Origin: Hufsiella ginkgonis
GTDB lineage: Bacteria > Bacteroidota > Bacteroidia > Sphingobacteriales > Sphingobacteriaceae
Assembly (NCBI RefSeq): GCF_009834915.1
Contig: NZ_WVHS01000002.1
Coordinates: forward strand, 1,054,001 to 1,118,000
DNA: 64,000 nucleotides
Direction: 5' to 3'
Shown here: piece after piece, positions 35,046-43,405 of the stretch
Layout of the letters: each line of letters begins with the position of its first letter
Numbering within the stretch: the first letter of the stretch is position 1
Program-made: the position numbers and the translations under genes
The notes under the pieces: model-generated
What the model saw: only the letters and a program-made list of their open reading frames with translations
Database searches by the model: none
What the model was told of the DNA's origin: nothing

Positions 35046-37430
35046 TTACAAACTCCTCCGCTGCTCCTCCGCCGAACCTGAATTTCGCTTCCGTACATCC
35101 ACTTTGGCGCTGCCAAAATTATAGCTCAGGCTGAGACGCACATTCCGGCTGTCGTAACGGCTCCGGGTTTCGTTGTTTACGTTCCCGTAATTGGCGCGGC
35201 TTCGCTGTACACCTGTAAAAAAAATGTCGTTGATGCTGAACGAGAAACTGCCTTTTCCTTTTAGCACTTTCTTACCGCCGCTTAGCTGTGTGGTGGTAAG
35301 CGGCAGGTTTACCTCGTTGCCGTAGGTTACCCGCGACTGGGCGTAGATATATACATCGAGCCACCAGTCCGCGGGCAGCTCCACCTGGTTATCCAGGTAG
35401 GTATACCCGGTAAGCTGCCTCACCGTTACCGGCGACTGCAGGTAATCGAAATGATAACTGTTGCGGGCCATGCCGGCGGTATAGCTTGCCGCTAGCCAGC
35501 CGAACAGTTTCCCGGAATAGCTAACCTGCATACTGCCGTTGATATTGTCGTTTAAATTGGCTTTTAAGGCGGTGGTCACCTTACTTTGCTCGTCTACCAG
35601 GCTCAGGTCGGCGATCACGTTTTCTGACCGGCTATACGCTGCCGTAAAGCTGAAGTTACTTTTGGCAGTATAGCTCAGCCGGTAATTACTGGTAAAGGAG
35701 GGCTGAAGGTAAGGGTTGCCCCTGAAAACCGAGTAAGCGCCCCTTACTATGCGGAACGGGTTGAGGTAACCGTAGGAAGGCCGCCCGATCCTGCGGGCGT
35801 AGGAAGCATTCAGCGAGCCGCTCCCGAAATTATAACCGCCAATGAGGTTTGGGAAAAGGTTCAGGTAATGGCGGTCCACCACGCTGTCGAGCGTTAGCGA
35901 GTTTCCCTGCGTAAAGGTTTGTTCGGCCCGCAATCCTCCCTGGAGCGTAAGCTTCCCGAATGTTTGTTTGGAGGTGACGTACCCCGCGAGCACCGTTTCG
36001 CGGTAGCGGAAGTCATTGCTGCCATTATCGCTCAACACGCTCCCCGCAATGCCGCTTTCGGCCAGGAAATCATTTTCGATAGTTACGTAACTTCCTTTAA
36101 TGCCGGTTTCAAGAGTCCCTTTTTTAAATTTCTGCAGGTAATCTGCTTTGTAGCTGTAAATTTTTGTGAGCGTTTCCCCATTTTGCGAAAGCTGCTGAAC
36201 CGGCGAAAGGGCGCTTCCCCCGTTGCTTTTTAGCTGGAGACCGATGCGGTTATCGTTTTGGTAATGAAAAAGCCCTGCATCGGCGTCCATGCTAAGTTCC
36301 TTTTTCTTTACCGAATCGAGCAGGGTTTTGTAATTCAGGTTAAGGTTAACACCCTGCGTGGTCCTGAAAGTCGCGTTATCGGCATAACGCACCGAGTCGG
36401 GCCGGAAATCTTTTAAGCGGTAAATGCCTGTCTGAGAAACGGTTTGTGGGTCATAATGTCCGCGGTAGGCGGTAAGCAGCGCACCGAACACCTCGTTTTT
36501 ATCCAGGTAGTGGTCCCAGCCTAACCGTACATTCTGATTGCGGTACGGGGTTTTATAACGGAGCGAATCGAGCAACCGCTGCCCCGCACCTTCCAGGTAA
36601 GTGGTGGTTTGGATCTCCTGGGATTGTTTGCCAAAACCGTAGCCGTAGCTGCCGTACCCATAGTTTTTGCCCCACCGGTAGTTCAACCCGGCGTAGGCGC
36701 TGTTGTTGGACAAATACTTCCAGCCATGTCCGCCGGTGAGACTAACATTGGCGTCGTAGCCCGGCTTCACCCGCTTAATCGTTTTGATATTGATCAGACC
36801 GCCGTCGCCTTGTGCATCATATTTCGCGGAGGGAGTAGGCATTATTTCGATCTGGCTCACGCCGGAGGAGGGCGTACTGGCCAGCAAGGTCACCAGTTCG
36901 CGGCCCGAAAGACGGGTAAGCTTACCATCGATTAAAATACTGACGCTTTTATTTTCGAAAACGACGCTGTTCTCATTGGGAATCACCAGGCCGGGGACCT
37001 TCTTCAGCACGTCGAGCACATTCATCCCGGTCTTGGGATCGCCATCCACGTTCACCACCATACGATCGAACTGCTGTTCAATGAAAGGCTTTTCCGACCG
37101 GATGTTCACTTCGGCGAGCTGACGGGTTTCCGGCCTCAGGTAGATCAGCACCGAATCTTTCGCCAGGCTGTTGATCCGGAAAGGAAAGTAACCGGTATGG
37201 GTGATATAGCCATACGAGGCCCCTGCGGGAACCTGAATGCGGAATGTGCCATCGGCTCCCGTAGCGACGTTGCCGGTGGGTTTGAAATCGGCGCCGTAGA
37301 GCGTGATCGTGGCCCCGGCAATTGGTCCGCCGGCTGTGTCGAGCACAGTTCCACGAAACGTTTTTGGGGTTTGTGCGAAAGTTTGTAATAACGGCACGAG
37401 AAAGAAAATAGTCAGCAAAAACCTGGTCAT
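35046..37430 (-). CDS. Outer membrane beta-barrel receptor-like protein (TonB-dependent receptor family)
   Basis: A 794-aa protein with a signal peptide (VPLLQTFAQ), an N-terminal carboxypeptidase-regulatory-like domain (FRGTVLDTAGGPIAGATITLYG), a plug domain (FIEQQFDRMVVNVDGDPKTGMNVLDVLKKVPGL in parts, then QIEIMPTPSAKYDAQGDGGLINI) and a large barrel. It matches the Bacteroidota outer membrane beta-barrel family (OMP_b-brl type), which is related to TonB receptors. A short 5' leader follows a TATATTTG box. It precedes the AmoC/PmoC-like gene by 76 bp on the same strand, so co-transcription and supply of a metal complex to that system are possible but unproven. Divergent from the histidine kinase/LytTR operon. 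Confidence 0.85.
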   Translation of the reverse strand: MTRFLLTIFFLVPLLQTFAQTPKTFRGTVLDTAGGPIAGATITLYGADFKPTGNVATGADGTFRIQVPAGASYGYITHTGYFPFRINSLAKDSVLIYLRPETRQLAEVNIRSEKPFIEQQFDRMVVNVDGDPKTGMNVLDVLKKVPGLVIPNENSVVFENKSVSILIDGKLTRLSGRELVTLLASTPSSGVSQIEIMPTPSAKYDAQGDGGLINIKTIKRVKPGYDANVSLTGGHGWKYLSNNSAYAGLNYRWGKNYGYGSYGYGFGKQSQEIQTTTYLEGAGQRLLDSLRYKTPYRNQNVRLGWDHYLDKNEVFGALLTAYRGHYDPQTVSQTGIYRLKDFRPDSVRYADNATFRTTQGVNLNLNYKTLLDSVKKKELSMDADAGLFHYQNDNRIGLQLKSNGGSALSPVQQLSQNGETLTKIYSYKADYLQKFKKGTLETGIKGSYVTIENDFLAESGIAGSVLSDNGSNDFRYRETVLAGYVTSKQTFGKLTLQGGLRAEQTFTQGNSLTLDSVVDRHYLNLFPNLIGGYNFGSGSLNASYARRIGRPSYGYLNPFRIVRGAYSVFRGNPYLQPSFTSNYRLSYTAKSNFSFTAAYSRSENVIADLSLVDEQSKVTTALKANLNDNINGSMQVSYSGKLFGWLAASYTAGMARNSYHFDYLQSPVTVRQLTGYTYLDNQVELPADWWLDVYIYAQSRVTYGNEVNLPLTTTQLSGGKKVLKGKGSFSFSINDIFFTGVQRSRANYGNVNNETRSRYDSRNVRLSLSYNFGSAKVDVRKRNSGSAEEQRRSL

Positions 37431-37446
37431 GTGATAAGATTATCAT

Positions 37447-37454
37447 CAAATATA
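37447..37454 (-). promoter_or_regulatory. TATATTTG -7 box upstream of the outer-membrane receptor gene
   Basis: The minus-strand octamer exactly matches TAnnTTTG and lies 16 bases before the ATG at 37428-37430. A short inverted repeat GATAA-GA-TTATC lies between box and start codon. A -33 TTTG at correct spacing is not clear. Confidence 0.5.
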
Positions 37455-37627
37455 TTTGCGGCTCCAACGGCTAAAGCACGGATTCTTTGTTCGGGCATTT
37501 TTCTACGGCAACCTGCCTGTTTTTGTCTGTAACCCTATCGCAGACAAATAGCCGCATTTTGCAGATAAAATCCTGGGGGAGTACGATTCTGGCCGTAAAC
37601 CTCCGGCGGTTCTTTTAGCTTTAGGCC

Positions 37628-38677
37628 ATGAAGCCCCGCTTATTATTGTTATCGCTTTGTTTTTTGCTGTTTTACCTGTTCACAGACATGAACTGGCAGA
37701 TCGGGAATTACCTCGCGGGGAACGACATTTACCGATTCCTTAAGAGCTGGCGCGGACTGGCGGTGGAGGTTTCTAATTTTCTCCCTTTCCTGTTGGATAA
37801 CCTCCTCAGCTACGGGTTATTCTTTGTGCTCTATTACCGCCGGAGACTAAAGGTGGCGGCCATAACAGGTTACCTGCTGGTTACCATTCCCGTGATGATC
37901 TGCGGACGCTACCTCATCCAGGAAACGTTGTTCTACTCCTTGTTCGGCTACCACAATTACGGTGAGCATATGCGCGTACCTGCCCGGTATTTCATGGACA
38001 ATATTTACTTCGCTATCTATTACAGCATGTTTGGCATCGTGTTCTTCTTCCTGCAACTAAGCAGCTATAACCAACGCCGTCAACAGGAACTGGTGCTGCA
38101 GAACCGCAATGCGGAGCTTTCATTCCTGCGTTCGCAGATCAACCCGCATTTCCTTTTCAACAGCCTGAATAACGTGTATACCCTGGTTTACCAGGGCTCG
38201 CCCAACGCCCTGCCCTCCATCAGCACGCTCTCTGAATTACTCCGTTACATGCTCTATGAAAAGGCCGAGCTGGTGCCGCTTCAAAAGGAAGTGCAATTTC
38301 TGCGTAACTACATCGACCTGCAGCTGATGCGCTACAATTTCGAGCCCGCCCTGGCGGTAACGACCGGCATTCCCGCAGATCTCCCGCTCAAGATCGCCCC
38401 GCTTACGCTGATCCCCTTCGTGGAAAACGCTTTTAAGCATGGCGACCTGAAGGATGCGTCGTTCCCGCTCACGATCAGCATAGCGGTAAACGAGGGTCGC
38501 TTATTTTTTGAGGTAATCAATAAAAAAGGTCGGCACCAGAAAGATGAAACAGGCGGGATTGGCCTCGATAATGTGCGAAAACGCTTAACTTTGATCTATG
38601 GAGAACGTCGCCAGCTAACGATCGACGACCAGGACCTGTTATTTTCCGTCCAACTGAACATTCAATTGCATGAGTAA
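37628..38677 (+). CDS. LytS/YehU-type sensor histidine kinase
   Basis: A 349-aa membrane kinase. Four hydrophobic segments fill the first 145 residues (for example LLLLSLCFLLFYLF and FAIYYSMFGIVFFFLQL). The His_kinase domain follows, with phospho-acceptor His174 in SQINPHFLFNSLNNV, then a HATPase region with PLTLIPFVENAFKHG and the GGIGLDNVRKRL box. It overlaps the downstream LytTR regulator by 8 bp. A TAGCTTTA box lies just before the ATG. This kinase type senses unknown envelope signals in Bacteroidota. It is divergent from the outer-membrane receptor gene and may control it. Confidence 0.92.
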   Translation: MKPRLLLLSLCFLLFYLFTDMNWQIGNYLAGNDIYRFLKSWRGLAVEVSNFLPFLLDNLLSYGLFFVLYYRRRLKVAAITGYLLVTIPVMICGRYLIQETLFYSLFGYHNYGEHMRVPARYFMDNIYFAIYYSMFGIVFFFLQLSSYNQRRQQELVLQNRNAELSFLRSQINPHFLFNSLNNVYTLVYQGSPNALPSISTLSELLRYMLYEKAELVPLQKEVQFLRNYIDLQLMRYNFEPALAVTTGIPADLPLKIAPLTLIPFVENAFKHGDLKDASFPLTISIAVNEGRLFFEVINKKGRHQKDETGGIGLDNVRKRLTLIYGERRQLTIDDQDLLFSVQLNIQLHE

Positions 38678-39392
38678 GCCAGGGGTACTTAATTGTATGG
38701 TGGTAGATGACGAGCCGCTTGCACTATCGCTGCTGAGTGACTACATCAGGAAGATCCCGCAATTGAACCTGTACAAGGCCACTTCCGACCCAATGGAAGC
38801 CTTGCCGCTGGCTATTTCCGGCGAAGCCGATCTCATTTTCCTCGACATCCAGATGCCCGAGCTCAATGGCCTGCAGTTCATGAAAATCCTCGGCCAACGG
38901 AGCCTGGTGATCGTTACCACCGCTTATAGCGAATATGCGCTGGAGGGCTATGAGCATCATGTGGTAGACTACCTGGTGAAACCGATCACTTTCGACCGGT
39001 TCATTATCGCCGTGGAAAAAGCGACCGGGCGTTTTCCCCTGATCCAACCAATCACCGGGCATCCTGCACAACACGCCAGCGTCCCGAACAACATTTTCGT
39101 TAAAACAGAGTACCGCATGCTGAAAGTCGAGTTCGACGACATCCTGTTCCTGGAAGGCGCGCGGGATTATGTGGTGATCCACACCCGCGAAGGGCAGGTG
39201 CTAACGCTGGAGAGCCTGAAAAACCTCGAAGAAAGATTGCCGGGAAACCGGTTTATGCGGATCCACAAATCATATATCGTTGCGCTGGACAAGATCAATT
39301 TTGTGGAACGAAGCCGCGTTTCCATCGGGGAGCAACTGCTGCCGGTGAGCGATACGTTTAAGGGAAGGCTCGACGGGTATATTTACAGGTAG
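38670..39392 (+). CDS. LytTR-type response regulator
   Basis: A 240-aa regulator. The receiver domain has the acidic pair Asp13/Asp14, phospho-acceptor Asp59 in LIFLDIQMPELNG, and a Lys in YLVKPI. The C-terminal LytTR DNA-binding domain shows FVKTEYRMLKVEFDDILFLEGARDY and FMRIHKSYIVAL. The ATG overlaps the end of the kinase gene, so the two are translated as a pair. LytTR regulators bind direct repeats; I did not find a clear pair in the 37431-37627 divergent region. Confidence 0.93.
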   Translation: MSKPGVLNCMVVDDEPLALSLLSDYIRKIPQLNLYKATSDPMEALPLAISGEADLIFLDIQMPELNGLQFMKILGQRSLVIVTTAYSEYALEGYEHHVVDYLVKPITFDRFIIAVEKATGRFPLIQPITGHPAQHASVPNNIFVKTEYRMLKVEFDDILFLEGARDYVVIHTREGQVLTLESLKNLEERLPGNRFMRIHKSYIVALDKINFVERSRVSIGEQLLPVSDTFKGRLDGYIYR

Positions 39393-39395
39393 CTT

Positions 39396-40655
39396 TTATT
39401 TGGGCTTTGATAAGCCCTTATTGATCTCCTGGATCTTTTTAAACGTACCCTCCGCATCATAATCCGACAACAAAATGTTATAATCCTTCCAGAATTTCGG
39501 ATCGTCGTTTCCTTTATAGTCGTTGATGTTCTCTCCGCGACCCAGTTTGGTATTGAAGGACGATTTCGCCACCGTATCCACGGCCGTTACCTGGTAATTA
39601 AATTTTACGTGTGCGGCGAGAACGGCCTTCCCGTCGGAGGTGTTAAGTGCCAGCAGGTGGTCTCCCTGCACATGAGAGAGTACCCAGTTTTTGCCCACCT
39701 GCTGGTAAAGAACCCCGGTACTATCCTGTTTAAGCCCGATGGTTACATCACCTGCACTTACCAGCGCATGCGCAATAAAATTCGACGACCGCCAGTCGCT
39801 TATCGCCGAAGGGCTCAGGCCGAAATCGAAATAAATAAAGGCGAAGGTCCTGGTGTCGATGTACATTTTGCCCCGAAATGTAGCGCCTTCTGATCCGGGC
39901 TTTTCTTTAAACTCCATCTCGTAAGCCTGGTAGCCCTGGAAGTCGACCACGTCGGTTACGTGAAACTGGTGATTGGGTATCCCCTTATCGCTTAAAAAGC
40001 CGCTGGCCGCACGGTGGTTGATGATGTCGTCCTCGAACACGGAGTTAGGCTTCTGCCCTAATTTCAGCATATCGAAATCGCGGGAATTCGTTTCGCTGCG
40101 TGCTTTTAGCAGCTTGAATTGGTCGGCATGCTGGTCGCCATAACCAAAGTTATACACATCGAACACCGCTTCAGACAGCTGCAGCGGCAAAGAATCCCTA
40201 TGAGTATACATCCTGTAAAAGCCGCGGAGGATATGGGGATGACTGATATAGTTCCCCGGAATACGGGCAATAGCCTTTTGAAGGATCTTTTGCGCATCGT
40301 AATAGATCACGTTCACTTCTTTAAGTGCCGTTACGTTTTTTGTAAGCGATATAATTAACGCCTGCTTGTCAGACAGCCCGGAAACAGGAAAATACCTGGT
40401 CATAAACCCAATGCATGATACTTTTAAGGTGTCGCCGAGGTTTTCTTCCGGGATAATGAGCGCAAACCTGCCCGCCGTATTCGTGGCTGTAGCAATCCCT
40501 TTGCCGTTGATGCTGATATTGGCATGAGGCACCGGCTGCCGGTCCTCCGCAGCGCTGACGTTGCCGCTGATCACAATGGTGTTTTTTTGGGCGGAAGCAA
40601 GGCCGGCGAGGGTAAGAAGCGATAACAAAAGAAAGGCCCGAAATTTTATGCTCAT
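39396..40655 (-). CDS. Exported carboxypeptidase-regulatory-like domain protein
   Basis: A 419-aa protein with signal peptide (ends AGLASA) and an N-terminal CarboxypepD_reg-like beta domain (ISGNVSAAEDRQPVPHANISINGKGIATATN and DTLKVSCIGF in separate blocks). The rest, about 300 residues starting LKEVNVIYYDAQKILQKAI, is a conserved Bacteroidota region of unknown function without a receptor barrel. The ATG at 40653-40655 is used; the frame reaches a TTG three codons upstream. It is convergent with the LytTR gene with only 3 bp between stops. Confidence 0.78.
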   Translation of the reverse strand: MSIKFRAFLLLSLLTLAGLASAQKNTIVISGNVSAAEDRQPVPHANISINGKGIATATNTAGRFALIIPEENLGDTLKVSCIGFMTRYFPVSGLSDKQALIISLTKNVTALKEVNVIYYDAQKILQKAIARIPGNYISHPHILRGFYRMYTHRDSLPLQLSEAVFDVYNFGYGDQHADQFKLLKARSETNSRDFDMLKLGQKPNSVFEDDIINHRAASGFLSDKGIPNHQFHVTDVVDFQGYQAYEMEFKEKPGSEGATFRGKMYIDTRTFAFIYFDFGLSPSAISDWRSSNFIAHALVSAGDVTIGLKQDSTGVLYQQVGKNWVLSHVQGDHLLALNTSDGKAVLAAHVKFNYQVTAVDTVAKSSFNTKLGRGENINDYKGNDDPKFWKDYNILLSDYDAEGTFKKIQEINKGLSKPK

Positions 40656-40871
40656 GATTTGCAAGATATTTACCGGCTCAAGATGCGCAATAGTAACTTA
40701 TGCCAGGCCTAAAGTATACCACGCAGCATAATAAAGAGACCACCTATCGTTATTCGACGACTTTTATCCGCCGTAGGCGATTTACCCGTCGACTTTTATC
40801 TGCATACCTTGCAACATTTTTATTCTGAAACAGTATAAGTCTAAAAATAGAAAATCTATAATCAAAAATTT

Positions 40872-42164
40872 ATGAAAAAACATTACCTGGCAGTCCTATG
40901 GGCTTTCTTACTGGTTTTAACCATCGGTTCCTGTAAAAAAAACCAACCTGGAGCTTCAGACGAGGCAAAACCCAAGCATGGATTAGGGGCCATTCTCGAC
41001 AACAAAGCTTACCAAAAAATTCAGCCGGCAGACTTTAACGAGATCAGGAAGACGCTGAGCAAGTTAGGGTATTCGGCAGACCGCGTATCTGTGTTACCCG
41101 GCAGTGTGATATTGAATCATCCCGCTGCCGGCGACCAGGGTTTTACGGGAACTTGCGTGTCATGGTCCATCGGTTATGCGCTGATGGGTACTTTGAACAA
41201 TGAATTTCCAACGGTAAATGTGGTAAATCCACGCAGCGGATGGTACATCTATCAAAAAGATCACTCTGCGGTTGGAAATTGCAGCGACCAGGATGGTATG
41301 ACCATTGTGAATGGAATGACCATCGCCACCAACAGCGGCGTTCCGGCCGAAAGCCTCGACCCTTCGCTTGGGTCGCCCTGCGTGGCCCCCTCCTCTACGG
41401 TTAATGCCGATGCTGCAACCAATAAGGTGCTTTACCGGTATGGCACCATTTCTAACCTCACGCAGATCAAAACAGCGCTAAGCCTGCACCTCCCGGTAGA
41501 AATGGGCTTTAATGTATTTGATAGCTTCGACGATGCGTTTTTTTTCGGCACTACATTCTCCTCCGTCAGCGGTAATTACCGCGGCGCGCATGCCGTTTGT
41601 ATCGTGGGGTATGACGATGCCAAAAATGCGGTGCTGATACAGAACTCATGGGGTACGTTTGGTGGAGATGCCACTTACCCGGGCTGTATGTGGCTTGATT
41701 ACGGCGTTCTCTTTAATGGTGCGATGGGCACACAGCTATTTGTAGCTAGTCCCGACAGCGGATCGCCGCAGGAGGTATTCGAGTTCTACAACTCATCCCT
41801 GGGCAACCACGCGCTTAGCTTAAATTACGGTCTGCCATCTTTACACGCAGGATGGAATCACAATGCGCAGCCTTTTAAAGCATATGCCAAAAACCTCACA
41901 GGCACCGTCCCGGTTTACCAGTTCCTTAATAATTCAAACGCGGATCATGTATATACCACTAACCGGTATCCTGGATTCGGACCTTATTACGTATACGACG
42001 GGATCGTATTTTATGCCTACTCCTACAATGCACCCGGAACGGTACCCGTTTACGAGTTCTGGCATGGCTCGGGAGATCATTTTTATTCTACGAATATTAA
42101 CGCCGCCAGCCCCTTCCCCGGATGGACATATAATGGCTTACCATTTTACACTCTTCCTAATTAG
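40872..42164 (+). CDS. Secreted C1 (papain-like) peptidase lipoprotein with DUF5648-like C-terminal repeats
   Basis: A 430-aa lipoprotein with lipobox TIGSC (Cys21). The papain-type residues are all visible: oxyanion Gln89, nucleophile Cys95 (GFTGTCVSWSIGYA, six residues later as in papain), His240 (RGAHAVCIVGYDD) and Asn258 (IQNSWG). After the peptidase domain comes a repeat region with VPVYQFLNNSNADHVYTTN and VPVYEFWHGSGDHFYSTN, which resembles the DUF5648 beta-repeat of secreted bacterial hydrolases. No propeptide is obvious. Likely an outer-membrane-attached or extracellular protease; substrate unknown. The upstream 207 bp hold two copies of a CGACTTTTATC-like sequence about 33 bp apart. 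A large hairpin follows the gene. Confidence 0.85.
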   Translation: MKKHYLAVLWAFLLVLTIGSCKKNQPGASDEAKPKHGLGAILDNKAYQKIQPADFNEIRKTLSKLGYSADRVSVLPGSVILNHPAAGDQGFTGTCVSWSIGYALMGTLNNEFPTVNVVNPRSGWYIYQKDHSAVGNCSDQDGMTIVNGMTIATNSGVPAESLDPSLGSPCVAPSSTVNADAATNKVLYRYGTISNLTQIKTALSLHLPVEMGFNVFDSFDDAFFFGTTFSSVSGNYRGAHAVCIVGYDDAKNAVLIQNSWGTFGGDATYPGCMWLDYGVLFNGAMGTQLFVASPDSGSPQEVFEFYNSSLGNHALSLNYGLPSLHAGWNHNAQPFKAYAKNLTGTVPVYQFLNNSNADHVYTTNRYPGFGPYYVYDGIVFYAYSYNAPGTVPVYEFWHGSGDHFYSTNINAASPFPGWTYNGLPFYTLPN

Positions 42165-42183
42165 GAAAGACCGCCTATGAGCG

Positions 42184-42217
42184 AGCGGGGCCGTTTGCAC
42201 GTGCAGGCGGCCCCGCT
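42184..42217 (+). terminator. Long nested hairpin after the C1 peptidase gene
   Basis: AGCGGGGCCG (42184-42193) pairs perfectly with CGGCCCCGCT (42208-42217), and the interior itself is the palindrome TGCACGTGCA, so the whole 34 bases can fold into one stem. There is no following T-tract, so it may stop or stabilise transcripts in a non-classical way, or bind a protein as DNA. Confidence 0.55.
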
Positions 42218-42288
42218 TACAAGGCACCCGTCTTACAATGTCTATTCATTTCAAATTCAGGCGCTAAGCCATTTTTTTAAAAAACTTC

Positions 42289-42318
42289 TTGACAGCGTTG
42301 TAAATCTCTCTATATTTG
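42289..42318 (+). promoter_or_regulatory. Strong promoter for the tRNA-Gly/tRNA-Leu unit
   Basis: TTGACA (42289-42294), a 16-base spacer and TATATTTG (42311-42318) combine a -33 TTG with an exact TAnnTTTG -7 box. Transcription should start near 42323, about 65 bases before tRNA-Gly. Confidence 0.85.
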
Positions 42319-42388
42319 CACTCCCAACACGAAAGAACGGGCTGGGAGGTTAGAGAAAGCAAGTTTCGAAGACCACAAAACATACATG

Positions 42389-42463
42389 CGAAAGTAGCTC
42401 AGTTGGTAGAGCGCAACCTTGCCAAGGTTGAGGTCGCGAGTTCGAACCTCGTCTTTCGCTCCA
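42389..42463 (+). tRNA. tRNA-Gly(GCC)
   Basis: A complete cloverleaf. The acceptor stem GCGAAAG pairs with CTTTCGC, and the D-arm is GCTC...GAGC. The anticodon stem CAACC/GGTTG holds the loop TTGCCAA with anticodon GCC, and the T-arm is GCGAG-TTCGAAC-CTCGT. The discriminator T is followed by a genomically encoded CCA (42461-42463). Confidence 0.96.
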
Positions 42464-42513
42464 TAATAGATCCCTTCCCTGAAAAAGAAGGGATTTAAAG
42501 TTTAAAAACAGTT

Positions 42514-42598
42514 GCTCGGATGGTGGAACTGGTAGACACGCAGGACTTAAAATCCTGTGCCCTCAACAGGCGTGCGGGTTCGATTCCCGCTCCGAGTA
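42514..42598 (+). tRNA. tRNA-Leu(TAA)
   Basis: A class II tRNA with a long variable arm. The acceptor is GCTCGGA/TCCGAGT (first pair G-T), the anticodon stem CAGGA/TCCTG, the loop CTTAAAA with anticodon TAA, the variable arm TGCCCTCAACAGGCGT and the T-arm GCGGG-TTCGATT-CCCGC. Discriminator A; the CCA is not encoded. It lies 50 bp after tRNA-Gly, and both are probably one transcript. Confidence 0.96.
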
Positions 42599-42610
42599 CA
42601 AAAAAGAAGC

Positions 42611-42644
42611 CGTCTCATAAGTCAATTATGAGGCGGTTTTTTTG
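42611..42644 (+). terminator. Rho-independent terminator of the tRNA unit
   Basis: An 11-bp stem (42611-42621 with 42627-42637, one G-T pair, 5-base loop) is followed by seven T. It lies 12 bases after tRNA-Leu and, with its upstream A-tract, could also stop the converging lipoprotein operon. Confidence 0.9.
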
Positions 42645-42652
42645 TTTTGTAA

Positions 42653-43405
42653 TCACTGGCGGCGCGATCGGAACTTTCTTTGTATGGTTTCTATTTCATC
42701 TTTGCCAAGTCCGGCGGAAGGTTTCAATTCGAATTCGAAAATTCGCCTGGGGACACCTTTTTTCCTATTAAATATCATCTTAACGTCAACGAGCTTTCCG
42801 GTAAGGGTGCTATCCCTGCCGGGCGCAAGAGAGTAAGCTATATGATTTAATCGCTTATCGTAGGTATAAATCATGGTATCCGGGTATTTACTGCTAACGG
42901 TTTTGTCAGGCAGATAAGTTTCTTTTACCTTACCCGTCTGATCGTTTTCCGTTTTGAACAGTTTTTGGGTCAAATCGAAAAACTGCGCCCCTTTAAAGCC
43001 ATATAGCATAAGGATGGAGTCGATCCGCGCCGATTTACCGAGACTATCCGCATAGCTGTTAAAAATTATGCCTGTGGCGTTTCGACCGGATTGCACGACA
43101 TACTTCGCATTCCTGGTACTCTTGAAGCTTAGCGTTTTTTCCGTGTTGGTCGCCGGATCGAATTGCAAATTCTCAAAGATTTCTTCATAAAACCGCTTAA
43201 AGAATATCAGATCGCCGACAGGCATCACTTCAAGGCTGTCGTCATCGATCATTACTTTATTTGTGATCGTATCGACCCAATGAAAATGATTTATCAGCAC
43301 AAAAGCCTGTGAAGTTTTTTGTGCCATGTAATGCGCATCGCATGACACGATACTGTATAAAACCAACCCGGATAACAATAGCAAAGAGATTTTTCGAAAC
43401 ATCAT
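42653..43405 (-). CDS. Exported lipoprotein of unknown function
   Basis: A 250-aa protein with an N-terminal hydrophobic signal ending in a lipobox-like LYSIVSC, so probably a lipoprotein. The body is mixed alpha/beta with no domain I recognise; features include FLINHFHWVDTIT-like VLINHFHWVDTIT, YDKRLNHIAYSLAPG and a basic C-terminus (QRKFRSRRQ). The ATG shares one base with the stop of the upstream gene (TAATG at 43405), so the two are translationally coupled. It converges on the tRNA unit. Confidence 0.65.
   Translation of the reverse strand: MMFRKISLLLLSGLVLYSIVSCDAHYMAQKTSQAFVLINHFHWVDTITNKVMIDDDSLEVMPVGDLIFFKRFYEEIFENLQFDPATNTEKTLSFKSTRNAKYVVQSGRNATGIIFNSYADSLGKSARIDSILMLYGFKGAQFFDLTQKLFKTENDQTGKVKETYLPDKTVSSKYPDTMIYTYDKRLNHIAYSLAPGRDSTLTGKLVDVKMIFNRKKGVPRRIFEFELKPSAGLGKDEIETIQRKFRSRRQ

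Noticed and set aside
40757-40805. Two CGACTTTTATC-like copies upstream of the C1 peptidase
   Set aside because: Considered as a LytTR-type direct repeat, but spacing and sequence do not fit the known pattern; left as a note only.
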